This document shows positions 37,043 through 46,362 of a stretch of DNA of 64,000 bases, piece after piece (within the stretch, counting starts at the first letter, position 1; each line of letters starts with the position of its first letter). A program made the translations under genes and the position numbers. The notes below the pieces were generated by a model. It had not been told where the DNA came from, made no database searches, and saw only the letters and a list, made by a program, of their open reading frames with translations. Location: NCBI RefSeq assembly GCF_001610875.1, contig NZ_CP011272.1, positions 2,523,988-2,587,987 on the forward strand, written 5' to 3'. Origin of the DNA: Pirellula sp. SH-Sr6A (GTDB taxonomy: Bacteria > Planctomycetota > Planctomycetia > Pirellulales > Pirellulaceae).

Positions 37043-38851
37043 ATGACGATGCAACCCGATCATTCAATGGAATCCGGGAGGGACGTGCGGGTTCGGAGCA
37101 GCGGGTGGTTTTGGATCGATTTCCTTGCCACCTTTGTTGTTTTTTGGCTATATGCCGGGAATCAGATTCCAGACGTCAACGAGCCGCATTACTGGAGCAA
37201 AGCGGCCCACTTCTGGAATCCTTCGATCGGAAAGGGAGATCTCTTCCTCGAATCAGGGGACGCCCACTGGGCCTTCTTCGCCACCTTCGGCTGGCTTACG
37301 ACCGTTCTGCCGATCCAAAGTGCAATTGGAGCTGGAAGGTTTTTTACTTGGCTGGCCCTGGCTGGATCGTGGACCTATCTTCTTCACGGGGTCTTTCGCC
37401 GAGCATCGGCAGGCTCTCACAGCAACGCGGTCTCTGCAGGCCCAAAGATCTTGGCCGCGCTAGCAGCTCCGGTGTGGCTCGCCGGGATGCACTGGGGGAA
37501 TTGGGCTGGGGAGTGGGTCGTGGGTGGCTGCGAATCCAAAGGAATCGCATATGCCTTCTTTTTCTTCGGACTCGGTGCAATGTGCCGTTCTCGGTGGACG
37601 CTGGGCTGGGGAATGATCGGGCTGGGCAGCCTTTTTCATGTTGTTACCGGCCTTTGGGTCATTGCTACCGTCGGGCTCGCGTCGATTTGGTTGCAGCTCC
37701 TAGCGGACAACATTCCTTTCCAGAAATGGATTCGAGTCCACGTCCTCGGTTGGGTTCTCGGAGCGTCCGGCTTCATCGCAGGCGCCATCCCTGCCATACA
37801 GATGGATCTGCAAACGGGCTCGGATGCGAAGTCGCAGGCGGCGGTGGCGCAGGTCTACACGCGACTCGGTCACCACCTTTCGCCGACTCGCTTTAGCGAA
37901 TCGCGATGGCGAGGTTTCGCAGCTTTACTCGCAGTCTCCTCCGCCGTCTTGCTGCTGGCGCATCGATGCCGCTGGTCCGCTTCTAAGCTATCCGATGCAC
38001 CGAAAGCGGCGAGTTCGTTCCGCCGTTTGATTTACGATGCACCGGAGCGAACACGTTGGTTGTTGGCCATTGCTGCGATCGCCTTCCTCGTCGCCATGAT
38101 GGGGCTGGCGATCGATCTGCTACTGAGTCCTTGGTCGCCGAAACTAGCCGCCTCCATTCTTCGCTACTATTGGTTCCGATGGAACGAAGTGACTTGGCCG
38201 CTCGCGATTGCGATCCTGGCATTGGCAATTGCAACCCGGCAATTGAGCTTGCCACGGGGAGAGCGACTTCTCGGCTTGTCCGGTGAAGCTCTGGTTCGGA
38301 TCGTGTCGCTTTCCGCATTGGCCTTCTCGCTCGGTTTGATCAACGAACGAGTGCGATCGCATGCGGCGGAGGTCATACCGGCGGGAGACAAGCAAAGCTT
38401 CAGTCTCAAGGAAGATTCGCACGAAGTCCAACGAGAGCAGTTCGCCCACTGGCTAGCCGTCTGCGAATGGATCCGAACCCACACGCCGCGCGAGGGTCTT
38501 TGGCTTACACCGCGACGCCAACAGACATTCAAATGGCGAGCCCAACGGCCTGAATTAGCATCATGGAAAGACATGCCCCAAAATGCCAGCGCCGTCGTAC
38601 TATGGAATGAACGCATCCAAGCCGCCTATCGCTATGATGAACTAAAACGCCTTCTACCGAACGACGAAACCAAACTGAAAGAACTGATTGCCAGTTATGG
38701 CATCCGCTACATCCTGCTCGATTTACGAGTCGAGGGCCAGACAATCCCGGCCTGGAAACAGCTTTACCCTTTAGCTCCTGAACAAAACCCGTACTTCGTT
38801 GTCCTGGAAGCCCCCACGGACCTCGCGTCCTCAAAGACTCCCTCACCATGA
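37043..38851 (+). CDS. Polytopic membrane protein, DUF6798-like
   Basis: About 602 aa from the ATG at 37043 (open frame reaches 36920). Roughly ten to twelve membrane segments in residues 20-445, with the early motif NEPHYWSKAAHFWNPS and GDLFLESGDAHW between segments 1 and 2, as in the DUF6798 family; the layout resembles GT-C type glycosyltransferases, but no catalytic residues can be assigned. The C-terminal 150 residues are soluble (CEWIRTHTPREGLWLTPRRQ). The stop overlaps smpB by 4 nt (ATGA). Confidence 0.75.
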   Translation: MTMQPDHSMESGRDVRVRSSGWFWIDFLATFVVFWLYAGNQIPDVNEPHYWSKAAHFWNPSIGKGDLFLESGDAHWAFFATFGWLTTVLPIQSAIGAGRFFTWLALAGSWTYLLHGVFRRASAGSHSNAVSAGPKILAALAAPVWLAGMHWGNWAGEWVVGGCESKGIAYAFFFFGLGAMCRSRWTLGWGMIGLGSLFHVVTGLWVIATVGLASIWLQLLADNIPFQKWIRVHVLGWVLGASGFIAGAIPAIQMDLQTGSDAKSQAAVAQVYTRLGHHLSPTRFSESRWRGFAALLAVSSAVLLLAHRCRWSASKLSDAPKAASSFRRLIYDAPERTRWLLAIAAIAFLVAMMGLAIDLLLSPWSPKLAASILRYYWFRWNEVTWPLAIAILALAIATRQLSLPRGERLLGLSGEALVRIVSLSALAFSLGLINERVRSHAAEVIPAGDKQSFSLKEDSHEVQREQFAHWLAVCEWIRTHTPREGLWLTPRRQQTFKWRAQRPELASWKDMPQNASAVVLWNERIQAAYRYDELKRLLPNDETKLKELIASYGIRYILLDLRVEGQTIPAWKQLYPLAPEQNPYFVVLEAPTDLASSKTPSP

Positions 38852-39393
38852 GTAAGAAGACCAGCAAACCTGCACAGCCGACGAGCAGCAAACCTTCTGC
38901 GCCCAAACCGAAAGAGAAGGAGAAGTCGCCTGTCTTCAAATCCGTCACGGAGAATCGGAAAGCCAAGTTTCAATACGAAATTCTCGACTCCATGGAGTGC
39001 GGGATCATGCTGCACGGCAGCGAGGTAAAGAGTCTTCGCAATGGCAAGTGCTCGATCGAAGAAGCGTACGGACGTCTCCAAAACGGAGAGCTGTGGCTCG
39101 TGAACTGCGAAATCGATGAATATCGGCAAGCCACATTTTGGAATCACCCTACAAAACGGACTCGCAAGCTCCTTCTTCGTAAGCAAGAGCTTTTGAAGTT
39201 CGCGGGTCGTTCTAAAGAACGAGGGCTGACTCTGGTCCCCCTGCGTGTCTATTTCACTGAACGCGGTATCGCCAAGTGCGTTATGGGGCTTTGCAAAGGA
39301 AAGAAGCTGCACGACAAACGGGAAACCCTCAAAAAGAAGGATTCCCAGCGAGACATCGAACGGGCCATGCGAGGCAAACGCATGGAGCGATAG
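38848..39393 (+). CDS. smpB: SsrA-binding protein SmpB
   Basis: Partner of tmRNA in rescue of stalled ribosomes. After a 30-residue Lys/Pro-rich extension the core is clear: ENRKAKFQYEILDSMECGIM, LHGSEVKSLRNGKCSIEEAY, KRTRKLLLRKQEL, GLTLVPLRVYFTERGIAKC and the basic tail KKLHDKRETLKKKDSQRDIE. 181 aa, slightly long because of the N-terminal extension. ATGA overlap with the upstream membrane-protein gene. Confidence 0.97.
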   Translation: MSKKTSKPAQPTSSKPSAPKPKEKEKSPVFKSVTENRKAKFQYEILDSMECGIMLHGSEVKSLRNGKCSIEEAYGRLQNGELWLVNCEIDEYRQATFWNHPTKRTRKLLLRKQELLKFAGRSKERGLTLVPLRVYFTERGIAKCVMGLCKGKKLHDKRETLKKKDSQRDIERAMRGKRMER

Positions 39394-39455
39394 CAGGCTC
39401 ATGACAGCCTTACCCCAAGGTCGAACCCGCCCTGCAACGATGCGTACTGGAAACC

Positions 39456-40148
39456 ATGCTAGAAATTACCGATCTCAAAAAGTCCTTTGCGGAACCCTCC
39501 GGCGCCCGTGTCGATATTCTTCACATCCCCAGCTTTCGAATGACGGCGGGGGAACAAGTCGTATTGCGGGGCGAAAGCGGCTGCGGCAAGACGACGTTGC
39601 TACACACCATTTCAGGACTTGTAAGGATCGATTCCGGATCTATCCAACTGGACGGTGTCGAACTTACGCGTTTTTCAGAATCTGCCCGCGACCGGATTCG
39701 AGCCGCGAAACTAGGCTACGTTTTCCAAACCTTCAATCTGCTGCCGGCCTTCACAGCGTTTGAGAACGTCAAGCTAGGGATGACTTTCTCTCGCAAATCG
39801 GTCGACACGGCCCGCGCTGTCGAGCTCTTGGAAAAGGTGGGTCTCAAAGATCGCCTTCACTATCTTCCCAAACAGCTCTCTGTGGGCCAACAACAGCGAG
39901 TGGCCGTGGCGCGCGCATTGGCGAACAAGCCCCGATTACTCCTCGCCGATGAACCGACCGCCAATGTCGATCCAGCGAATCAATCTCGTATCATCCAACT
40001 TATTCGAGACGTCTGCACGGATGAAGCAGTCGCCATTCTCTTGGTGACTCACAGCGACGACGTGGCCAAACAGTTCGCACGCGTCGAGCGATTCGAAGCA
40101 TTGAACTTGGTCAGTAAACAAACGACTGCACCGGAAAGCGAGCTGTAA
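39456..40148 (+). CDS. ABC transporter ATP-binding protein, LolD-like
   Basis: 230 aa with Walker A RGESGCGKTT, Q-loop FQTFNLLPAF, signature LSVGQQQRVAVARAL (first Gly of the LSGGQ motif replaced by Val) and Walker B RLLLADEPT. Forms the ATPase half with the permease gene 5 nt downstream. Substrate group: lipoprotein or macrolide-type exporters; not further defined. No clear ribosome binding site before the ATG. Confidence 0.92.
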   Translation: MLEITDLKKSFAEPSGARVDILHIPSFRMTAGEQVVLRGESGCGKTTLLHTISGLVRIDSGSIQLDGVELTRFSESARDRIRAAKLGYVFQTFNLLPAFTAFENVKLGMTFSRKSVDTARAVELLEKVGLKDRLHYLPKQLSVGQQQRVAVARALANKPRLLLADEPTANVDPANQSRIIQLIRDVCTDEAVAILLVTHSDDVAKQFARVERFEALNLVSKQTTAPESEL

Positions 40149-40153
40149 AGAAC

Positions 40154-41530
40154 ATGAGTCTCTTGCGCATTGCAATCAGGAACTTGTGGTATCGCAAATT
40201 TCCGACGTTCTTGACGATGTTCTCCATGTCGCTCGGCGTTGCGTTAGTCGTGTTGGTCCTAACGATTTCAGGGCAGATAGAACGGACGTTCGAGCAAACC
40301 GGTAATGTCGGGTACAACTTGATCGTGGGAGCCAAGGGGAGTTCCGTTCAATTGGTCTTCAACACGGTTCTCTTCCTGAGCGAGCCGGTGGAGAATGTCC
40401 CTTACTCTTATTACATGGAATATCTTCCCGGTGATGACGCTCGCCGAAAGGAGTACGAGAGAATCGGCGGGGTGCTCGCGGAACCCGAACGAAAGGGCTA
40501 TTACTCCTCGTTCACGAAAGGGGGGTTCGCAATCCCCATCTGTATGGGGGATTATGTCGGCCCTTTTCGTTGCATTGGAACAACCCCAGAGTACTTCAAT
40601 ACCTTGAAACACGGCAACGAAGGAAACTTGCCATACGAGTTCGCACAAGGTCGCAATTTTGTCGATTACTCGGAGGAGAATGGATACTTTGAAGCGGTCA
40701 TTGGCAGCCAAGTTGCCGCCGAGATGCAACTCAAACTTGGGGACGATATCTTTGCGTCCCATGGCGTCGAAGGTGGCGAGACGCACGACGACGGGTTTAA
40801 GATTGTCGGTATCCTCAAACCAACAGGAACTCCAAACGACCGAGGCGCGTTCGTCAACATTGAAGGATTCTACCTGCTTGAAGGGCACGTCGCCCCCGAT
40901 CGAGATTTGATCAGCGGTATCGAAAAGCGAGGCACGGCAGTGGCTCCGGAACGCGAAGGACGGTTGTCCAAAGTCCGATTGCCCATCGACAAGCGAGAAG
41001 TGACCGCGATCCTGGTGCGGCTCGGAGGCCCCGCAGGAATTGGAATGCAAAAGCAAGTCAACAAATCGGCGTTTGCGATCGCAGTCTCGCCGATCAGCGT
41101 TCTGAACCAACTGCTGGAGTTCTTCGTCAAGCCGGTGAAATTCGGTCTATTTATTTTGACGAGTTTGGTTTGCGTCGTCAGTGCCATTGGGATTCTCGTC
41201 AGCATTTACAACAGCATGAGCGAACGCAAGAGAGACATTGCAGTCATGCGAGCGCTGGGCGCATCACGCGACCACGTCACGGCCATCATCCTGCTCGAAT
41301 CGACTATGATCGCGGTAATCGGAGGGGTGGCTGGCTGGTTGATCGGACACTTGGTCGGTCCTATTAGTAACGCTTGGACAAAAAATACGACAGGAGCCAC
41401 CGTCGACATTTGGAGCACGGTCTCATCTCAGGAGCTTTGGTTGGTTCCGGGGATGATTTTCATTGGAATTCTCGCCGGTTTGATCCCTGCGATTTCCGCG
41501 TACCGAACGAGCGTCGTAGAATCGTTGTAA
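40154..41530 (+). CDS. ABC transporter permease, FtsX/MacB-type
   Basis: 458 aa. N-terminal membrane segment (FLTMFSMSLGVALVVLVLTI), a large extracytoplasmic domain starting YNLIVGAKGSSVQLVFNTVL, and three C-terminal segments (about 335-365, 385-410, 425-450) with the FtsX motif RKRDIAVMRALGASRDHV. Starts 5 nt after the ATPase gene, and with it forms one transporter. Confidence 0.9.
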   Translation: MSLLRIAIRNLWYRKFPTFLTMFSMSLGVALVVLVLTISGQIERTFEQTGNVGYNLIVGAKGSSVQLVFNTVLFLSEPVENVPYSYYMEYLPGDDARRKEYERIGGVLAEPERKGYYSSFTKGGFAIPICMGDYVGPFRCIGTTPEYFNTLKHGNEGNLPYEFAQGRNFVDYSEENGYFEAVIGSQVAAEMQLKLGDDIFASHGVEGGETHDDGFKIVGILKPTGTPNDRGAFVNIEGFYLLEGHVAPDRDLISGIEKRGTAVAPEREGRLSKVRLPIDKREVTAILVRLGGPAGIGMQKQVNKSAFAIAVSPISVLNQLLEFFVKPVKFGLFILTSLVCVVSAIGILVSIYNSMSERKRDIAVMRALGASRDHVTAIILLESTMIAVIGGVAGWLIGHLVGPISNAWTKNTTGATVDIWSTVSSQELWLVPGMIFIGILAGLIPAISAYRTSVVESL

Positions 41531-41565
41531 TCGCATCGATTCCCCTTTAGAGAGCCCAAGGGACC

Positions 41566-42462
41566 GTGGTCGCCGTCGAACAATATCTCAAACCCGAGCT
41601 TGCAGCCCAAATCAAACGACTGGATCTCCGCGCGCAGATGGTCGTCAAAGGCTTTTTGCAAGGAATGCACTCCAGTCCCTTCCACGGATTCTCCGTCGAA
41701 TTCAGCGAGCATCGTCTTTACACGCCAGGCGATGATCCCAAGGACATCGACTGGCAAGCCTACGCGAAGACGGAACGCTATTACGTCAAGAAGTTCGAAG
41801 CCGAGACCAACATCACGGGCTACATCGTGATGGATCTGAGCCAGTCGATGGACTATACGTATCGACAGAAGCTCACCAAGTTCGATTACTGCGTCTGCTT
41901 AGCCGCTGCCCTGAGCTATCTCATGTTGATGCAGCAGGATCCGGTCGGTTTGGTAACCTTTGACAAGAAGATTCGAGCGAACCTACAGCCCAAATCGAAA
42001 CGAAGCCAGTTCGCTGCCATCTTGAGTCAGCTCACCAAACTCAAAGTAGCAGGGGAAACAGAGTTAAAGGCTCCGTTGCTGCAATTGGCTTCGATGCTCC
42101 GGCACCGATCGCTGATCATGTTGATGAGCGATCTGTTGGCCGACGTTGACCCGACTCTCGAAGCCATCCGAGTGCTAAAACATGCAGGGCATGACGTGAT
42201 TGTGTTTCACGTCCTCGATGAAGCCGAAGTGGCATTTCCCTTTCAAGGCTTGGTGCAATTGGAAGATCCCGAGACGGGGGATTCCATGAGCGTCAATGCC
42301 GACGACATCGGAAACGAGTATCGCGAGAACATCCAGCGGTTCCGAGACCAGCTAAAGAAAGGCTGCAATGAGTCGAAGATCGACTATGTGCCGCTCGATA
42401 CCAGCATGCCCTACGACAAAGCCATTACCGAGTATCTCTTGAGTCGTCGCAATCGATTCTAG
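41566..42462 (+). CDS. DUF58 domain protein
   Basis: 298 aa, GTG start. Characteristic motif FSEHRLYTPGDDPKDIDWQA (about 45-65) followed by a vWA-like fold with IVMDLSQSMDY (MIDAS-type DxSxS) and LIMLMSDLLADVD. DUF58 proteins usually sit beside MoxR ATPases and BatA/BatB-type proteins; none are present here, but they may lie elsewhere. Follows the permease gene by 35 nt on the same strand. Confidence 0.9.
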   Translation: MVAVEQYLKPELAAQIKRLDLRAQMVVKGFLQGMHSSPFHGFSVEFSEHRLYTPGDDPKDIDWQAYAKTERYYVKKFEAETNITGYIVMDLSQSMDYTYRQKLTKFDYCVCLAAALSYLMLMQQDPVGLVTFDKKIRANLQPKSKRSQFAAILSQLTKLKVAGETELKAPLLQLASMLRHRSLIMLMSDLLADVDPTLEAIRVLKHAGHDVIVFHVLDEAEVAFPFQGLVQLEDPETGDSMSVNADDIGNEYRENIQRFRDQLKKGCNESKIDYVPLDTSMPYDKAITEYLLSRRNRF

Positions 42463-42583
42463 GCTTATAGGCCGTCGCCTTCGAACGATTGCACCTAACG
42501 ATCAGCTAGTCCAAGTGTGTAATGCAGCTGCGTAATGCAACAGCTCTGTCCATCGAACGCGCCGTTTCGAGACGGCTGGGCGA

Positions 42584-43819
42584 TTACACTCTGCCGCAGA
42601 TGAGGGTCGCGTTGTGGCCACCAAAGCCGAAGCTGTTGTTCATCGCGATACGAACCTTGCACTCTCGGGCTTGGTTCGGAGTGTAATCGAGATCGCAGCT
42701 GGGATCAGGGGTATCCAGATTGATTGTCGGTGGAATCACGCCGTGATAACAAGCGAGGATCGACAGGATCATCTCGATACTGCCGCTGGCTCCCAGAGCG
42801 TGACCCAAATGACCTTTGGTGCTCGAAATGGCGACCTTGTAGGCTGCGTCTCCGAATACACTCTTCACCGCGACCGTCTCTGCCTTGTCCCCGAGAGGAG
42901 TGCTGGTCCCGTGCGCGTTGATATAGTCAACCTCTTCTGGGTTGATCTTCGCATCGCGCAGCGCATTGAACATAGCGCGTCCCGCTCCGCGACCTTGTTC
43001 ATCTGGGGCCGTGATGTGCCCTGCATCGCAGGATCCACCATACCCGAGAATCTCGCTGTAGATCGTGGCACCGCGACGCTTGGCATGCTCCAGTTCTTCG
43101 AAAATGAGAACACCGCATCCTTCGCTCAGAACGAATCCGTCGCGATCGGCATCAAAAGGTCGACTCGCTTTTTCTGGAGCATCGTTTCGCGTCGATAACG
43201 CTTTCATGTTCGCAAAGCCGGCGACACCCATGGACGTGATCGCCGCTTCGGTTCCACCCGTCACCATCACATCGGCTTCGTCGTATTGAATGGCTTTCAA
43301 CGCGTCACCCATCGCGTTGTTGCTGCTCGCGCAAGCCGTCGCGACGGCGAAGTTGGGACCTCGCAACCCGTACTGGATCGCGATGTTCCCCCCCGCCGCG
43401 TTGAGCATCATCTTGGGAATGGTGAACGGGCTAACCCGATCAGGTCCCTTGCTGAAGAGCCGAAACATCTGCTCTTCAATCTCATTGAGCCCGCCGATTC
43501 CGGATCCGAGGATAGCGCCACAGCGAAACGGATCTTCTTTCGAAAAATCCAATCCGGAGTCTCCTACGGCTTGATAGGCCGCTGCCATGGCAAACAAGGT
43601 GAAGCGATCGAGTCGTTTCACTTCCTTCGGCTCTACCGATGCACCGGGATCGAAGTTCTGGACGTCTCCTCCAAACTTCACCTTATGATGCGACGTGTCG
43701 ATGACGGAAAGAGGGTGGATACCGCTCTTTCCATCCAAGATCGATCGCCAGAGGTTGGCAATATCGCAGGCTAGGGGGGTGACGCATCCAAGCCCGGTTA
43801 CAACGACACGACGTTTCAT
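42584..43819 (-). CDS. fabF: 3-oxoacyl-[ACP] synthase II
   Basis: Condensing enzyme of fatty acid elongation. Catalytic Cys163 in ATACASSNNAM, the His of INAHGTSTPLGDK and the His of STKGHLGHALGASG make the Cys-His-His triad; the Lys in KGHLG is present. 411 aa. Lies 57 bp downstream of acpP on the same strand, the usual acpP-fabF order. Confidence 0.97.
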   Translation of the reverse strand: MKRRVVVTGLGCVTPLACDIANLWRSILDGKSGIHPLSVIDTSHHKVKFGGDVQNFDPGASVEPKEVKRLDRFTLFAMAAAYQAVGDSGLDFSKEDPFRCGAILGSGIGGLNEIEEQMFRLFSKGPDRVSPFTIPKMMLNAAGGNIAIQYGLRGPNFAVATACASSNNAMGDALKAIQYDEADVMVTGGTEAAITSMGVAGFANMKALSTRNDAPEKASRPFDADRDGFVLSEGCGVLIFEELEHAKRRGATIYSEILGYGGSCDAGHITAPDEQGRGAGRAMFNALRDAKINPEEVDYINAHGTSTPLGDKAETVAVKSVFGDAAYKVAISSTKGHLGHALGASGSIEMILSILACYHGVIPPTINLDTPDPSCDLDYTPNQARECKVRIAMNNSFGFGGHNATLICGRV

Positions 43820-43876
43820 TCAGATCCCAAGAACGCGAGTGACTCGCTCCAGAACGTGAGTGGCTTGCTCGAAAAA

Positions 43877-44113
43877 TTAGGCTTGCTGCTTTTCGATGTA
43901 GTCAACAGCTTCGCCAACGCGCTGAATCTTCTCGGCGGCATCCTCGGGGATGCTGATGTCGAACTCTTCTTCAAGTTCCATCACCAATTCGACGGTGTCC
44001 AACGAGTCCGCGCCGAGGTCATTCACAAAGTGCGTATCGCGACCAATCTTGTCCTTTTCGACGCCCAGTTGCTCCGCGACAATATCGATGACTCGTTCCT
44101 CAATCGATGCCAT
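43877..44113 (-). CDS. acpP: Acyl carrier protein
   Basis: 78 aa, acidic. Ser37 in [15 protein letters not shown] receives the phosphopantetheine. Carries growing acyl chains for FabF encoded just downstream. The 5' flank is short: the group II intron 3' end lies about 190 bp upstream. Confidence 0.97.
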   Translation of the reverse strand: MASIEERVIDIVAEQLGVEKDKIGRDTHFVNDLGADSLDTVELVMELEEEFDISIPEDAAEKIQRVGEAVDYIEKQQA

Positions 44114-44302
44114 AACAGGGTGCTCCCCTCAGCAGTTTTTTGTAATCAGAAGTTGACGAATAGTTAACCTGCTCGAATCCGCCTGATGAGCGGTCCTTCG
44201 CAGAGCCAGCAATTGTGGCGAGGCAGAAAGTAACGGATTCTAGCAAAATAGGTCAAGCCATGAAGGGCCTAGAACCGTGGCGAAACCAGAACTTTTGCAC
44301 CA

Positions 44303-46244
44303 ATCGGGTAGGAGGCGGGATTACTCCCGCCGTCCTCCCACACCACCGTACGTACGGTTCCGTATACGGCGGTTCAGGTCTAACGACGATTCAGCTCAGT
44401 GCCTTTCTGGACGAGGCTTATCAGCCCAAGTTGCGTGAGGTGGCGAGTAGGCAGGGCCTGATTCATGTGGCTAGCGCCAGCATTCCACCAGGGGCCATGA
44501 CCATTGCCAGCACAGACCCACGCTCGCACGCGGTCAATGCCAAGGCGAGTCAGTTCGCGGGCTCGTTTGGGCGGACGCTTCCATTGGCGCCAGTAGATGG
44601 CGCGTAACTTCCTGCGTAACCAGCTATCAAGTTCCTCGAACGTTTTCTTCACTTCACTCTTCCGGTAGTACGACACCCAACCGATCAGGACCGGCTGCAA
44701 CTGAGCAAGCACCGTACGCACATTGCGACCTCGTGCCTTGCGGAGTTCCTCGCGTAGGCGACCCTTGAAGCGTTTGACCGATTCAGGAGACACCTTAAAC
44801 TTCGGTTGGTGATGGTGCGTGAACGTATAGCCCAGGAACTTGCGGTTCCAGGGGCGGTCCACGGCACTCTTGGCTCGATTCACTGTCAGTCGCAGTTTCT
44901 CGCTCAGGAAGCGTTCGACACCATTAAGCACTCGCTCACCGGCGCGGTGACTGCGAACGTAAATGTTACAGTCATCAGCGTAGCGAACGAATTTGTGGCC
45001 TCGGCGTTCCAGCTCCTTGTCCAGCTCATCGAGCAGGACGTTGGACAGAAGCGGTGATAAGGGACCGCCTTGCGGCGTTCCCTCGCTGCGTGGACTCACG
45101 ATGCCGCCTTCCATGATGCCAGCTTGCAGATACAAGCGGATCAGTTTCAGGATGCGTTTGTCTTGGATCTGACGTGCAAGGCGACTCATCAGGATGTCGT
45201 GATTGACGCGATCGAAGAACTTTTCCAAGTCCATGTCGACAACCCAGCGATGCCCTGAAGCAATGTGTTCCTTGGCACGATCCAACGCCTGATGCGTACT
45301 CCGGCCTGGGCGAAACCCAAAGCTAGAATCCGAAAACATTGGATCGTAGAGCCTCGTGAGCACTTGCAGTAAAGCTTGCTGGATCAAGCGATCTAGCACT
45401 GTCGGTATGCCCAGCATGCGCATCCCTTTGCCACCGGGTTTAGGTATTTCTACCTTTCGCACAGGGCTCGGACGATACGTTCCGCTGAACAGTTCTTCCC
45501 GGTGGCGTTCCCAATGCTCTCGGCAGTAGCCTGGCAGTTCATCGACGGTCACCCCATCAACGCCTGCGGCTCCTTTATTACCGACAACACGGCTCAACGC
45601 CTGCAACATATTGCTGCGGCTTAGCACCTCCTCCATCGTGACGGTGACTGAATGTTCAGTGTTCTCATTGCATGCCGGAAGTGTTTGACGCGCGTACGAA
45701 TTACCCTCAGCGGTTCCGCCGCATACTCTTGTTCGCCGCTCAGGCTTCTCAGCCGTCATCTCTGCGTCTACCTCACATCACGAATACTTTGCACCAAACG
45801 GTTAAACTTGTTCGGCCCTTCGTCAGCTAAAGCCTCCGACTACTATGGCCTCTGCTGACTTCTACGGTGACATCGTAACCTCTTGCGAGGCAACTAGCTT
45901 TGCAGCATCCCCGTAGATCTCTCAGGGTAAGACGCGTAACTTTCCTCTCGTATATTCGCCGCATATACGCCGACTCGGTCCGAATGACATTGGGCTTTGA
46001 ATCTTCGTGCCTTCTCGCCCACCGGGTCGTCGCCTCGTATACGGTTCGTGTACCTCGAACCGAGAGTTTGCCTGCTGCTTCCTTCAGATTCAGAGTTGCC
46101 CCTGACACCCTTGCAGTCGACTAGGAGTTCCTGTCATCAAGGCCTCCATCGGGACTTGCACCCGACAAGTTACTTCCTGGTTCACTTTCGCTTGCCAGTT
46201 GCGAGCGTCAGTCAATGACGCTCCGCGTCATGCCTGACGCACAC
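44303..46244 (-). mobile_element. Group II intron, inserted behind a terminator
   Basis: About 1.94 kb on the minus strand. The 5' end matches GUGYG (GTGTG at 46244 or GTGCG at 46242). 480 bp of structured non-coding RNA sequence precede the maturase gene. Domain V is at 44342-44375 (ACCGCCGTATACGG-AAC-CGTACGTACGGTGGT on the minus strand) and domain VI at about 44305-44338, ending CCCGAT. The 5' boundary falls within a few bases of the T-run of a Rho-independent terminator, the target preference known for bacterial class C introns. Confidence 0.82.
44380..45759 (-). CDS. ltrA: Group II intron reverse transcriptase/maturase
   Basis: 459 aa. Reverse transcriptase blocks: KVEIPKPGGKGMRMLGIPTV, FGFRPGRSTHQAL, VVDMDLEKFFDRVNHDIL, GTPQGGPLSPLLSNVLLDEL and the catalytic YADD in HKFVRYADDCNIYV, then NRKFLGYTF. 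The maturase (X) domain follows (LQPVLIGWVSYYRKSEVKKT). There is no obvious HNH endonuclease domain. ATG at 45759 follows a GAGGTAGACGCAGAG leader. The frame is intact, so the intron may be active. Confidence 0.95.
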   Translation of the reverse strand: MTAEKPERRTRVCGGTAEGNSYARQTLPACNENTEHSVTVTMEEVLSRSNMLQALSRVVGNKGAAGVDGVTVDELPGYCREHWERHREELFSGTYRPSPVRKVEIPKPGGKGMRMLGIPTVLDRLIQQALLQVLTRLYDPMFSDSSFGFRPGRSTHQALDRAKEHIASGHRWVVDMDLEKFFDRVNHDILMSRLARQIQDKRILKLIRLYLQAGIMEGGIVSPRSEGTPQGGPLSPLLSNVLLDELDKELERRGHKFVRYADDCNIYVRSHRAGERVLNGVERFLSEKLRLTVNRAKSAVDRPWNRKFLGYTFTHHHQPKFKVSPESVKRFKGRLREELRKARGRNVRTVLAQLQPVLIGWVSYYRKSEVKKTFEELDSWLRRKLRAIYWRQWKRPPKRARELTRLGIDRVRAWVCAGNGHGPWWNAGASHMNQALPTRHLTQLGLISLVQKGTELNRR

Positions 46245-46245
46245 A

Positions 46246-46278
46246 AAAAACCAAGCCATCCGCTAAAGATGGCTTGGT
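46246..46278 (-). terminator. Rho-independent terminator of the lipoprotein gene
   Basis: Minus strand: ACCAAGCCATC-TTTAGCG-GATGGCTTGGT followed by T6. It lies 85 bp after the stop of the lipoprotein gene and immediately before the group II intron 5' end. Confidence 0.9.
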
Positions 46279-46362
46279 CGCATTCTATTTCGGGACCGAA
46301 TGGGTGTTTTCGAACACATTCCATCCGTCCTCGTTTAGGACAATTCCCAGCAGTATTCCGCG

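Noticed and set aside
45827-46108. 93-aa minus-strand ORF upstream of the maturase gene
   Set aside because: Lies in the structured 5' RNA part of the group II intron, which is non-coding.
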